Origin: Loigolactobacillus zhaoyuanensis
Lineage (GTDB): Bacteria > Bacillota > Bacilli > Lactobacillales > Lactobacillaceae
Reading direction: 5' to 3'
Assembly: GCF_003946385.1 (NCBI RefSeq)
Contig: NZ_RHOE01000023.1
Span: 1-35,887, forward strand
DNA length: 35,887 bases
Numbering within the stretch: position 1 is the first letter of the stretch; every line of letters begins with the position of its first letter. This document shows, piece after piece, positions 1 through 8,291 of this stretch. The position numbers and the translations under genes are program-made. The notes below the pieces were generated by a model. That model saw nothing but the letters and a program-made list of their open reading frames with translations. It did no database searches and was not told the origin of the DNA.

Positions 1-78
1 CCGTAGTCCAGTTTTTGATTGGGTAAGTTCCTTTAAGATTGCTAATTTTTCGAGTACCGTATGTTTAGATCTGGGCAT
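1..78 (-). CDS. Transposase N-terminus, cut by window edge
   Basis: Reads from an ATG at 78 leftwards off the window: MPRSKHTVLEKLAILKEL and a few more residues. A GGAGGG ribosome site lies about nine bases upstream. The short basic start followed by a helix of this kind resembles OrfA-type (IS3-like) transposases, but 26 residues are too few to assign a family. It reads away from the neighbouring membrane gene. The IS end should lie between 78 and 151 and I could not place it exactly. Confidence 0.55.
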   Translation of the reverse strand, partial: MPRSKHTVLEKLAILKELTQSKTGLR

Positions 79-95
79 ACAAAAATCCCTCCATA

Positions 96-130
96 GTTGT
101 TAGATGAATTATTGTATTTCATCTGACAAC
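96..130. repeat. Inverted repeat near IS end
   Basis: Arms of 13 bases (96-108 and 118-130) pair with one mismatch around a 9-base loop, between the transposase start and the next gene. It may be part of the IS terminal region or an operator. There is no U-run, so it is not a typical terminator. Confidence 0.5.
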
Positions 131-150
131 CATAAAGGGATTATCGCACT

Positions 151-867
151 TTGGCGGAAACAGAAACTTTTTGGCGTAGCACAAAACGTTTGGCATCAGC
201 GATAGCTAGCGGCATTTTAAGTATGACGTTAGGTGTCGGTGCCATGATTGCCTTAATAACCACAAAATTTAGTTGGTTAGGTATTTTGTTGATGCTAATT
301 GGTGTCATCGTTGGGATCAGTTCATTTATTATCGTTGGAATGGCTCACGCACGCGTGAAAGTCCCGTTGGATAAACGAACGATAACACCAGAAATTCAGG
401 CAACCGCACGCGCCCACCAGCAAGATAACACTAGCAGTTTTACCATTACTTTGGTCGCCGGTGTGGCCTTGTGTATTATTTCCTTGTTTCCACTGATTCT
501 ACAAGCAGTTTGGCAAGTGACCGACTTCAATTCACTAAGTGTTGCCGCATTTGTCTGGATCGTTGGTAGTGGGATTTTTGCGATTATTTATGGTAGCGTC
601 ATTTATACCGGATACACGCGGATCGCGCAAACTGACATCTTTTACGCAATCGCTGATACCGATGAGCGCGCGCTAAACGAACTCAAGCAGCGCAATCCCA
701 AAGCGCATCTCTTCCTATATCAAGTTTACTGGCCACTAATTATCATTGCTTATTTCATCAGCTCATTTATTTTTGGCCTCTGGTCCGTATCATGGCTGAT
801 TTTTCCGATTGCTGGCATACTATTTAGTACTATTCGTCACTATATTTTGTTAGTACCCAAAAATTAG
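151..867 (+). CDS. Multi-pass membrane protein, unknown function
   Basis: 238 residues from a TTG start, with AAAGGGA about ten bases upstream. About six hydrophobic segments are visible, near residues 16-38, 41-63, 98-118, 130-152, 193-212 and 214-232, with a charged cytoplasmic loop around 65-90. The central part, containing GVALCIISLFPLI, resembles membrane domains that in other Lactobacillales are fused behind an XRE-type DNA-binding domain (from memory of the family). An in-frame stop at 133-135, directly beside the transposon end, leaves open that an N-terminal domain was lost to the insertion. Function unknown. A terminator follows at 885-908. Confidence 0.7.
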   Translation: MAETETFWRSTKRLASAIASGILSMTLGVGAMIALITTKFSWLGILLMLIGVIVGISSFIIVGMAHARVKVPLDKRTITPEIQATARAHQQDNTSSFTITLVAGVALCIISLFPLILQAVWQVTDFNSLSVAAFVWIVGSGIFAIIYGSVIYTGYTRIAQTDIFYAIADTDERALNELKQRNPKAHLFLYQVYWPLIIIAYFISSFIFGLWSVSWLIFPIAGILFSTIRHYILLVPKN

Positions 868-884
868 GCTATATTATTTAAAGG

Positions 885-908
885 GAATCCGCTAAGGGTT
901 CTTTTTTT
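885..908 (+). terminator. Rho-independent terminator
   Basis: GAATCC (885-890) pairs with GGGTTC (896-901) across a 5-base loop, followed by a T7 run. It closes the membrane protein gene. Confidence 0.7.
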
Positions 909-935
909 ACGTCTTGAGTTCTAGATAAATACGCA

Positions 936-962
936 CAAAAAAACACGCAGTCAGCGTGTTTT
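936..962 (-). terminator. Terminator of the MFS gene
   Basis: AACACGC (942-948) pairs with GCGTGTT (954-960) around AGTCA. On the minus strand it ends in a T-run. It lies just past the MFS stop codon and faces the previous terminator. Confidence 0.8.
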
Positions 963-970
963 CAAATAAA

Positions 971-2209
971 CTATTCTTTATCGATCTGTCGGACTGCTGG
1001 CAACAGCACTGCCGCTGCAGCGACCAGCAACGTGGCTACTCCCGCTAGCAAAAATAATTGGGCGATACCGAATTGATCAGCTAGCGGCCCGGCAAACATT
1101 AACCCCACTGGCGCGCCAATGTTGGTCAACGCCATTAAAACGCTCATCACCCGGCCCATCATTTCTGGTTGAATTTGTTCCTGGACGATTGCCATAAAGG
1201 GTGAGTTCATGAAGGCCAGTCCGAAACCAGCAAAAATATTTAACCCAGCAAAAATCCAAAAACCGCCGAGCCCAGCTGGTAATAAACCGAAAATACTAAA
1301 CGTGGCACCCATGATCACTAAGCTTCCAAATATAGCGTAAAAACGATTCTTGCCCGCACCCCAAATACTGATGAAAATACCACCAAGCAGGCTGCCCACC
1401 GACCAAATTGTTTCAACGATCCCGGCTTGCGTGATGGTGCCGCCAAAATGTTGCGTCGTCATTAATGGATACAAACTGGCTCCGGGCATGATGAACATGA
1501 TCGCAATCAGCGATAAAATGCTATATTGAAAAATACCGCGATGCTTCATTAACTCCCGAATTCCCAAGTGAATATTTTTGAAAAAGGAGACTTGTTCTTC
1601 CTGGCTACTATCAGTTACCGGCACGTAGGCGAATAAAACCGTTAATGAACCAAATATCGCACCGATCACATCTAGCAAAATGATCCACTGTATTGGTATC
1701 AGACCAAACAATACCGCTGAGATCCCTGGTGCAATAACTGCGGTCAATGATTGCAGGCTTTGAATTTGCCCATTAGCTTTAGTCAACTCGTCTTTTGGCA
1801 CAATTGCCGGCACGATCGTATTTAATGTTGGTTGTTGAAAAACTTGAGTGACCGCACGAGTGAAAATTGCGACTAACAATAACGTCAATAAGGCACCGCC
1901 TGCAAATTGGCTGATCGTTAGCGAAATAACAATCGCCACCAACGCTGCTAATAAATCCATTCCGATCATGATCACTTTTTTTGACCAGCGATCGATCACG
2001 ACACCCGCGACTGGTGCCAGAAAGATCCAAGGAATAAACATCATCAGCGTCGATAGCGACAGCGCAGTTGCCGACTTAAGCACATCAGTGATGTACCACA
2101 TAAAAGCGTATTGTACGATCATTGTGGTCAAGTTAGATATAAACTGGCCACCAAAAATCAAATAAAAATTAAGCCGCCAGTTGGTGTTCTGGTTTAATTT
2201 GAATGGCAT
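971..2209 (-). CDS. MFS drug-efflux-type permease
   Basis: 412 residues with about twelve hydrophobic segments. The pattern is that of the MFS_3/MefA-like efflux group: an N-terminal membrane run with WYITDVLKSATALSLSTL, then the loop DRWSKKVIMIGMD typical between helices 2 and 3, and a helix-7 region PGASLYPLMTTQHFG. Members export macrolides, other drugs or unknown metabolites; substrate cannot be told. I chose ATG at 2209 because GGAGG is seven bases upstream; a GTG at 2212 is directly adjacent but closer to the SD. It has its own promoter (2246-2274) and terminator. Confidence 0.85.
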   Translation of the reverse strand: MPFKLNQNTNWRLNFYLIFGGQFISNLTTMIVQYAFMWYITDVLKSATALSLSTLMMFIPWIFLAPVAGVVIDRWSKKVIMIGMDLLAALVAIVISLTISQFAGGALLTLLLVAIFTRAVTQVFQQPTLNTIVPAIVPKDELTKANGQIQSLQSLTAVIAPGISAVLFGLIPIQWIILLDVIGAIFGSLTVLFAYVPVTDSSQEEQVSFFKNIHLGIRELMKHRGIFQYSILSLIAIMFIMPGASLYPLMTTQHFGGTITQAGIVETIWSVGSLLGGIFISIWGAGKNRFYAIFGSLVIMGATFSIFGLLPAGLGGFWIFAGLNIFAGFGLAFMNSPFMAIVQEQIQPEMMGRVMSVLMALTNIGAPVGLMFAGPLADQFGIAQLFLLAGVATLLVAAAAVLLPAVRQIDKE

Positions 2210-2245
2210 CACATTTCCTCCGTCATCCTTTTTTTGCGAAAGTTC

Positions 2246-2274
2246 ATTATAACAATAACGCTAGTACTTGCCTA
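2246..2274 (-). promoter_or_regulatory. Promoter of the MFS gene
   Basis: On the minus strand TAGGCA (-35, 2269-2274) and TATAAT (-10, 2246-2251) are 17 bases apart. The leader to the start codon is about 30 bases. Confidence 0.6.
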
Positions 2275-2280
2275 CTAATG

Positions 2281-2740
2281 TCACTTATTATGCGTCGCTA
2301 TTTAACTACTGTACTATTATTATCCGAGTTTGATATGAGCTAGCAATAAACATTAAGCGCACAAACTGCTCGAGCCACGTCAATTATCACTTGATATTGA
2401 TCAGTAACTACCGCCTAATTTCACTATGCCCGTACAGAAATTTAGCCATTAAAAGTGGAAGCATAGTTGTAAATGCCGTTACCATTGCAGTCTGATGTAT
2501 ATCGTCATCTCTCTGTTAAATTTGCTTAAAAATCGGTTAATTTCTAAACAAATTGTTAATAAGTGCGCAAGTTTAAGCTAAAAACAAAAAAAAATTCAAA
2601 AAAAATTCGCTTTTTATGTGACATTTATCCATATTCATAAGTTATCTAAGACTAAAGGATTAGGCTTTCACAATTTTTCCATTACATAATATTACAAAAA
2701 TGTAACGATATTTCAATTTGGCCGTTTTTTGTAATATCGT
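2281..2740. other. AT-rich stretch with no gene seen
   Basis: About 460 bases between the MFS promoter and the LysM promoter. It contains A-tracts near 2583-2605 that could bend DNA or act as UP-element-like sequence. A minus-strand open stretch of under 40 codons near 2400-2510 has no ribosome site. I see no RNA gene. Confidence 0.5.
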
Positions 2741-2741
2741 T
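2704..2741. repeat. Inverted repeat upstream of LysM promoter
   Basis: Arms of 13 bases (2704-2716 and 2729-2741) match with one mismatch around a 12-base loop, ending just before the -35 box. Possibly a binding site for a regulator of the wall protein; it is not a terminator. Confidence 0.5.
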
Positions 2742-2745
2742 GGTA

Positions 2746-2773
2746 TTGGTTTGTTACAGTACAACACTATACT
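2746..2773 (+). promoter_or_regulatory. Promoter of the LysM gene
   Basis: TTGGTT (2746-2751), 16 bases, then TATACT (2768-2773). It predicts a leader of about 90 bases. Confidence 0.6.
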
Positions 2774-2870
2774 TATCACTGTTGAATCGATAGTAACTAG
2801 CAACGCATGTCGATAGTCGTAATTGTAGATAACTTAAATTAAAACCATAAACCCTTTAGGAGTGATTATT

Positions 2871-3482
2871 ATTTTATTAAGTAAACGCGTCAAAATGTTA
2901 ATGTTCACCACAGCCGGTGCCGCTGGATTATTCTTGGTCGGCGCACAACAAGCACAAGCCGCAACTGTAACTGCACAATCTGGTGACACAGTTTCCGAGC
3001 TTGCTAACGAATACGGCGTGTCTATTGACAGCATTGAACAAGCAAATAACATCAACACTGATAGCCATTTGATCTTTGCTGGTCAAGACTATAACATTCC
3101 TGATGGCACAACAACTACAACACAATCTGCTCAGGCAGCTCAAGATGCACAAGCACAACAACAAGCTAGCGCTGCACAAGCACAACAAGCTGCACAAACA
3201 CAGCAAGCTGCTACTGCTTCAACTACGACTTCAACAGCTGCAACAACCTCAACTTCAAGTGCTGAACAAGCTGCTAAAGATTGGATTGCTAACAAAGAAT
3301 CTGGTGGCTCATACACAGCTACAAATGGTCAATTTATCGGTAAATACCAATTAAGTTCATCATACTTAAACGGTGATTACTCAGCCGCTAACCAAGAAAA
3401 AGTTGCTGATAGCTATGTATCATCACGTTATGGTTCATGGGTTAACGCAAAAGCTTCATGGATTTCAAAAGGTTGGTACTAA
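2871..3482 (+). CDS. Secreted LysM / Apf-type cell-wall protein
   Basis: About 203 residues. N-terminal signal peptide (basic SKRVK, hydrophobic run, cleavage near AQA|ATV), then one LysM domain (about residues 30-75, with SGDTVSELANEYGVS), a linker rich in Gln, Ala, Thr and Ser (75-130), and a C-terminal domain beginning AEQAAKDWIANKESGGSY and ending SWISKGWY. That C-terminus is typical of aggregation-promoting-factor/SLT-like wall proteins, with the Glu of KESGG the likely catalytic-type residue. The start is odd. AGGAG (2858-2862) overlaps the only upstream GTG (2862), and the next ATG (2895) is 32 bases away and would remove the basic n-region. ATT at 2871 has ideal spacing (8 bases). Confidence 0.85.
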   Translation: MLLSKRVKMLMFTTAGAAGLFLVGAQQAQAATVTAQSGDTVSELANEYGVSIDSIEQANNINTDSHLIFAGQDYNIPDGTTTTTQSAQAAQDAQAQQQASAAQAQQAAQTQQAATASTTTSTAATTSTSSAEQAAKDWIANKESGGSYTATNGQFIGKYQLSSSYLNGDYSAANQEKVADSYVSSRYGSWVNAKASWISKGWY

Positions 3483-3510
3483 GCTACTACTTAATCTAGA
3501 CTTTTACAAA

Positions 3511-3537
3511 ACGTCCGCAGCTGCGGGCGTTTTTTTG
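3511..3537 (+). terminator. Terminator of the LysM gene
   Basis: ACGTCCGCAG pairs with CTGCGGGCGT (one G-U), followed by a T7 run. Confidence 0.9.
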
Positions 3538-3666
3538 TGCCTATTTTCTCACTACAAATTCATCGTCATTACAGTTTAAGCACACACTGCCTGCATTTCA
3601 TAACTGGTTTATGCTATGATTAAAGCGATACCATACAAGCAGTGTATTTATTTAGGAGGTTTTTAC

Positions 3667-5478
3667 ATGTCCACTAAAACATTACCCACTCGCGAGCAAG
3701 TCCCCGCGGAATTAACTTGGGATCTGACCACCGTCTACCGTAGTGACGCTGACTGGGAAGAATCATTTAACGAAATTACGGCTGCCGGCGAAGCAGTAAC
3801 CCAACGCAAAGGAACGCTCGGCAATAGCGCCCGTGACTTAAGCGATGGTTTAGACCAGATTTTTGACTTATACAGAAAATTAGAAAAATTATATGTGTAT
3901 GCCAATTTGAAGCACAATCAAGATAATGATAACTCAACTTACCAAGCGATGGATCAGCGTGCTGGCGCATTAGCTGCACAAGTTGCTGCACAAGTTTCAT
4001 TTTTAGAACCCGAGATTTTGGCGATTCCCGCTGATCAATTAAAAGATTATATTGCTAGCAGTCCGAATTTGCGGGTTTACGAACATTATTTAGATCAGGT
4101 TACCGCCACCCGTGCACATGTATTATCAGCGGAAGCCGAGGAATTATTAGCTGGTGCCAGCGATGTTTTCGATGCCTCAGCAGCGACTTTTGATGTGCTT
4201 AACGACGTGGACTTAGCTTTCCCCACCGTCAAGGATGCCCAGGGCAACGATGTCGAATTATCACAGGGTGTTTACGGCACTTTGATCGAATCAACTGATC
4301 GTGATGTCCGTAAACAGGTGTTCCAGCAACTTTATAAAGTTTACGGTCAATTCCGCAACACCTTGGCGTCAACTTTATCTTCACATGTTAAAATGCACAA
4401 CTACAAGGCTCGGGTCCATCATTACGACTCCGCCCGTCAGGCAGCATTAGCAGCCAATCATATTCCCGAAAGTGTCTATGATACGTTAGTCGCTGAAGTT
4501 GAAAAGAATTTGCCGCTCTTGCATCGTTACGTTGCCTTACGCAAAAAGATCCTCAACGTTGATCAATTGCACATGTACGATATGTATACACCGTTAACCG
4601 GCGAGCCTAGCTTGTCCTATACTTACGATGAAGCTAAAGCTGAAGTTTTAAAGGCAACCAAAGTTTTAGGTCGCGAATACAACAGCATCGTTGAAGAAGC
4701 ATTTGCAACACGTTGGGTCGATGTCGTAGAAAATAAGGGTAAAACCAGCGGCGCTTATTCTTCTGGTATGTACGATACCAATCCCTACATTCTATTGAAT
4801 TGGCAAAACAACTTAAACAATCTGTACACCCTAGTCCATGAAATGGGCCATTCCGTCCATAGCCACTATACCCACCATAATCAGCCTTACGTTTACGGTG
4901 ACTACGCTATTTTCGTTGCCGAAATTGCTTCAACGACAAACGAAAATCTGTTAACCGATTATTTATTGAAGCAACAAACGGATCCACGTACTCGCGCCTA
5001 CATCTTGAATTACTATTTAGACGGTTTCAAAGGCACGATTTTCCGGCAGACGCAATTCGCTGAATTTGAACACTTTATTCATACTGAAGATGCCAAAGGG
5101 GTTCCGCTGACGGCCGCACATTTATCTGATTATTATGGTCAGTTAAATCAGAAATATTATGGTCCAGCAGTGGCCAATGACCCAGAGATCGCGCTGGAAT
5201 GGTCGCGGATCCCACATTTCTACTTCAACTATTATGTTTATCAATACGCGACTGGCTTTGCCGCGGCTACAACTTTAGCGGATAAAATTATTAACGGCGA
5301 GCGTGCTGACCGTACGGCGTACATTAATTATTTGAAGTCAGGTAGTTCGGCAGACCCAATCGAAATCATGCAAAAAGCTGGTGTCGATATGACCCAAACA
5401 GCGTATTTAGAGCAAGCTTTCAAAGTTTTTGAACAACGATTAAATGAATTAGAAGCCTTATTAGCAAATTTAGACTAG
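3667..5478 (+). CDS. pepF: Oligoendopeptidase F (M3 family)
   Basis: 603 residues, the usual PepF length. Cytoplasmic zinc metallopeptidase that cuts medium-size peptides. The zinc site HEMGH lies at residues 391-395 (His391, Glu392, His395) with the third ligand Glu419 in EIAST, as expected for M3. The N-terminal TREQVPAELTWDLTTVY is a PepF hallmark. ATG at 3667 is chosen for its TAGGAGG site nine bases upstream; the reading frame is open further 5' but without a second SD. A TATGAT -10 box is at 3615-3620 with a poor -35. Monocistronic. Confidence 0.96.
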   Translation: MSTKTLPTREQVPAELTWDLTTVYRSDADWEESFNEITAAGEAVTQRKGTLGNSARDLSDGLDQIFDLYRKLEKLYVYANLKHNQDNDNSTYQAMDQRAGALAAQVAAQVSFLEPEILAIPADQLKDYIASSPNLRVYEHYLDQVTATRAHVLSAEAEELLAGASDVFDASAATFDVLNDVDLAFPTVKDAQGNDVELSQGVYGTLIESTDRDVRKQVFQQLYKVYGQFRNTLASTLSSHVKMHNYKARVHHYDSARQAALAANHIPESVYDTLVAEVEKNLPLLHRYVALRKKILNVDQLHMYDMYTPLTGEPSLSYTYDEAKAEVLKATKVLGREYNSIVEEAFATRWVDVVENKGKTSGAYSSGMYDTNPYILLNWQNNLNNLYTLVHEMGHSVHSHYTHHNQPYVYGDYAIFVAEIASTTNENLLTDYLLKQQTDPRTRAYILNYYLDGFKGTIFRQTQFAEFEHFIHTEDAKGVPLTAAHLSDYYGQLNQKYYGPAVANDPEIALEWSRIPHFYFNYYVYQYATGFAAATTLADKIINGERADRTAYINYLKSGSSADPIEIMQKAGVDMTQTAYLEQAFKVFEQRLNELEALLANLD

Positions 5479-5529
5479 CTAATTTCGCTTAAATCTACTA
5501 AAATAAAAATCAAAGAGCGCGGCAAATGC

Positions 5530-5566
5530 GAGGGAGCACCCCTTCACGTTTCGTCGTGCTTTTTTG
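5530..5566 (+). terminator. Probable terminator after pepF
   Basis: AGCAC (5535-5539) pairs with GTGCT (5556-5560), flanked by G-U pairs and followed by T6. The loop is large, so confidence is moderate. Confidence 0.5.
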
Positions 5567-5725
5567 AGTGTAGGCTAACTCACCCTGCTAAACGATCCCC
5601 CAGTTGGCGAAAAATTGATAAAAACTTTAGCTAATATTTAGTTTTTTACGGTATGCTAGATTCTGGGAGTTTTGAAACTAAGTTATTCTCTACTTAGTTG
5701 ATTAATTATAAAGGAAGTTATGTGA

Positions 5726-6412
5726 TTGAATCGTCTATTAAAACGACGACCACCGGCAATTCTGGTGGTTATGGGGATATTAATTATACTGGCATTATTA
5801 GCACATTTTCAAGCGACACCATTGACCTTCATTGATCAGTTGCTGGCAACACCCTTGCAAGCAACCGTGACACCAACCAAAACTTTTCTGATGCGCTTAA
5901 TTAGTGTGATCGCACAACCTGCGCTGGCAGTACTTTATGCTATCGTACTGATCGGTGGCTTGTGGTACTTCCAACGTCGTGCTGATGCGCTTTGGGTGCT
6001 GCTCACTTTTGGTTTAGGTGGCGTGCTCTCCTGGCTACTTAAATTCGTTGTTGCCCGGCCACGGCCCACATTACATGTACTGGTTCCGGAAAATGGTTAC
6101 AGTTTTCCCAGCGGCCATGTTTTCAGCGCTGTAATGATCGTCAGCTTGCTATATTATCTATTCGCCCGTCCATTAACTAAGCGTTGGCAGCGATTGGCTA
6201 GCCTAATTGCAATTGGTCTTTGGCTTGGATTAGTCGTCGCCGCCCGCGTTTATCTAGGCGCACATTATCTCAGCGACACGATAGCAGCGTTATTGCTTGG
6301 CTATTTATGGTTGCGCATTGCCATTTGGCTTTATCAGCATTTTTATACCCGTTTACAAACACGCCTAGCGGGTAAACCATCAACAATGCGCCATTCACAT
6401 CAAGATAAATAG
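5726..6412 (+). CDS. PAP2-family phosphatase (PgpB-like)
   Basis: 228 residues from a TTG start, with AAGGAAG eight bases upstream. About six membrane helices. The three lipid-phosphatase motifs are present: KFVVARPRP (K-x6-RP), PSGHVFSAV and RVYLGAHYLSD. Proteins of this type dephosphorylate phosphatidic acid, phosphatidylglycerophosphate or undecaprenyl pyrophosphate at the outer face of the membrane; which of these cannot be read from the sequence. It stands alone, before the DUF960 gene. Confidence 0.9.
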   Translation: MNRLLKRRPPAILVVMGILIILALLAHFQATPLTFIDQLLATPLQATVTPTKTFLMRLISVIAQPALAVLYAIVLIGGLWYFQRRADALWVLLTFGLGGVLSWLLKFVVARPRPTLHVLVPENGYSFPSGHVFSAVMIVSLLYYLFARPLTKRWQRLASLIAIGLWLGLVVAARVYLGAHYLSDTIAALLLGYLWLRIAIWLYQHFYTRLQTRLAGKPSTMRHSHQDK

Positions 6413-6543
6413 CCCGCTTATTGCCAAAATATTAAAGCCATATATCAATTTGATGACATTGACCCATTTGACTAGTTTTTTAGCTTCATCTTCCCTAGAA
6501 TAGAGATAACGAATACAGTTATTTCATTTAGGGATGTGATATT

Positions 6544-6852
6544 ATTTTTGGAAAGCGACCACTTTCACGGCAAATTTCAGACGGTGTTCAGACTGAATTA
6601 CCCCGTTATTTCACGAATTATCTTTGGAATTTTTATGATTCATTACGCGCGCAAAGTAGCCATTTACCTTATAGTATCGACCTAGTCATCACTAAAGAAG
6701 GACGTCATTGCGACGTGTACTGTTACCAATTCAAACCAGCAGAACATTTAGCCCTAGAACTAATTGATCATGCCTTGATTTTGCCAGATGAAATTATCAT
6801 TCAGCAACAAGATGATCTACAATTGATGCATTTACCTAGCGAATACTATTAA
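6544..6852 (+). CDS. DUF960-like protein with apparent ATT start
   Basis: 102 residues: (M)FGKRPLSRQISDGVQTELP at the start, LRAQSSHLPYSIDLV in the middle, and an end IIIQQQDDLQLMHLPSEYY. The SRxISxGVQxxLP opening, the Trp-containing helix and the acidic end followed by EYY fit the small DUF960 family of Lactobacillales (recognised by pattern, not by search). The frame is open from a TAG at 6529-6531 to the TAA at 6850. It contains no ATG, GTG or TTG until well past the middle. AGGGATGTGA (6530-6539) aligns with the anti-SD at the right distance from ATT codons at 6541 and 6544, and DUF960 proteins usually begin MF, which matches ATT-TTT at 6544. Function unknown. Confidence 0.72.
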   Translation: MFGKRPLSRQISDGVQTELPRYFTNYLWNFYDSLRAQSSHLPYSIDLVITKEGRHCDVYCYQFKPAEHLALELIDHALILPDEIIIQQQDDLQLMHLPSEYY

Positions 6853-6961
6853 AAGCGTCATTACTTTCAATCACTCAAAACTTATTTATCTAAGCCATAG
6901 TCTCAATAATATTATTTCAGATTGATATATTATTATCGTTTCCTGCCATGTATAGAGCCAC

Positions 6962-6996
6962 AAAAAAAGGATCACGCAATCTGCGTGATCCTTTTT
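6962..6996 (-). terminator. Terminator of the baeRF-like gene
   Basis: A 15-base perfect stem (6964-6978 with 6982-6996) with a 3-base loop; T-rich tail on the minus strand. Confidence 0.9.
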
Positions 6997-6998
6997 GA

Positions 6999-8147
6999 TT
7001 ATTCTTGATCTGGCCGTCGTAAAATTGCGGTGGCATCAGCCTGCAATTCACTTTCGGGTAAGACATAGACTTGGCCGCCTAACTGCAACACTTCAACACT
7101 TAATTCGTTTAATAAATTAGTCGCTTTGGCCGCAGTGCTGCTGGTATCTAGCTCGCCAGCAACCAAGCGCCCAGCAACGTAAGCATCAGCAGCAATAAAC
7201 AGTGTATCTACATTACCTTCCGTTACTCGTTGCGTGATCGCGCCAAAATCACTAATGTATTTTTTAGCGGAACGGGCACGATCAACTTCGTTTTGTAACA
7301 CAGCTAAAACTTCGGCAGCCAGTTGCTGATTGATTTGGGCAACGATTTGCGCCACCGTTTGCCGATCTAATTTAGCGGGTACCTTACTCAATTCGGTATT
7401 TTTCAATAAATATTTATTCTTACTTAATTTACGAAAAACAGCCTGATTTTCACTCACTGCCAATAAAACAAGCGGCTTCTGCGTGGTTTTGGAATAATTG
7501 GCCAATACATAATCATCGACTTGTTTGAAATAATTCTGCGTATCACTAGCCTGACTGGCTTCTTTGGGATCATTACCGTGCACAGCTTGACCAGCACCTA
7601 AGCCTGTTCGTGTCGTCCGCGTTTTGCCATTAGTTAGCTCAGTCCCTAAAGCTTGCGCACGTGTTGTTGGTGCCTCTGCTGGTAACTCAACTGGTGTTGC
7701 GACACCTTCCGTTACGTCCCAAAGTGCAATGCTGTCTTGGCTGACCTTAAGCAAATGATAATCCCAACTGAATTGGTCGTTGGCGATCAACGGCAGCGCA
7801 TAAACTGTATCCCCAACATGCGCGCTGTTCGCCACTTCTTGAGCCAGCGGATAGATAAACGTATCAGCTTGACCCACCACGACCACAATACTGGCAGCAC
7901 CATTATTGCCTAACGCACGCTGCTGCTGAAGTACATTTGTGAACTGTTCATGGTAGCTCGCCCAAGCTTTTTCAGTAAAGCGGCTGATAAATGTTTTTTT
8001 CGCCTGCTGTACCAAATTACGGAAAGTTGCCTTGTCTTCAGCAATATCGCGTTCATACGGCGAAACCTTCATAAAAATAGAAACAAATGGACCTTGTTCG
8101 CCTTGTGCCTGAATCAATTGTGCCAAATCATTTTGCAATGCTGCCAT
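6999..8147 (-). CDS. baeRF-like (bacterial eRF1-related) protein
   Basis: 382 residues, soluble. The N-terminal part (FVSIFMKVSPYERD...) and the end, EVLQLGGQVYVLPESELQADATAILRR, are typical of the bacterial archaeo-eukaryotic release factor families (baeRF 6/7), which resemble eRF1 domains and are thought to act at ribosomes under stress. The assignment rests on remembered family pattern; no GGQ-like peptide-release motif in the expected place is evident, though VHGNDPKEASQ sits in the central loop. Start ATG has a perfect AAGGAGG eight bases upstream. Single gene with its own terminator. Confidence 0.65.
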   Translation of the reverse strand: MAALQNDLAQLIQAQGEQGPFVSIFMKVSPYERDIAEDKATFRNLVQQAKKTFISRFTEKAWASYHEQFTNVLQQQRALGNNGAASIVVVVGQADTFIYPLAQEVANSAHVGDTVYALPLIANDQFSWDYHLLKVSQDSIALWDVTEGVATPVELPAEAPTTRAQALGTELTNGKTRTTRTGLGAGQAVHGNDPKEASQASDTQNYFKQVDDYVLANYSKTTQKPLVLLAVSENQAVFRKLSKNKYLLKNTELSKVPAKLDRQTVAQIVAQINQQLAAEVLAVLQNEVDRARSAKKYISDFGAITQRVTEGNVDTLFIAADAYVAGRLVAGELDTSSTAAKATNLLNELSVEVLQLGGQVYVLPESELQADATAILRRPDQE

Positions 8148-8291
8148 AATAATTCCTCCTTCAAAAATCTAAAATCTTCAGATATTAGTGTCTTTCCGTT
8201 GTTACTGGAAAAGCCGCTAAATTAATTTTGAAAGCAGTCACTTTGGTTATGACCCCATCTTAGCATTTCCGCACCTGTAGTTCAAAAAACT

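Noticed and set aside
2402-2510. Short minus-strand hydrophobic reading stretch (MVTAFTTMLPLLMAKF)
   Set aside because: Under 40 codons, no SD, no recognisable family; could be a gene remnant but cannot be supported.
3076-3354. Long overlapping ORFs on both strands of the LysM gene
   Set aside because: Arise from the Gln/Ala-rich low-complexity linker; no ribosome sites.
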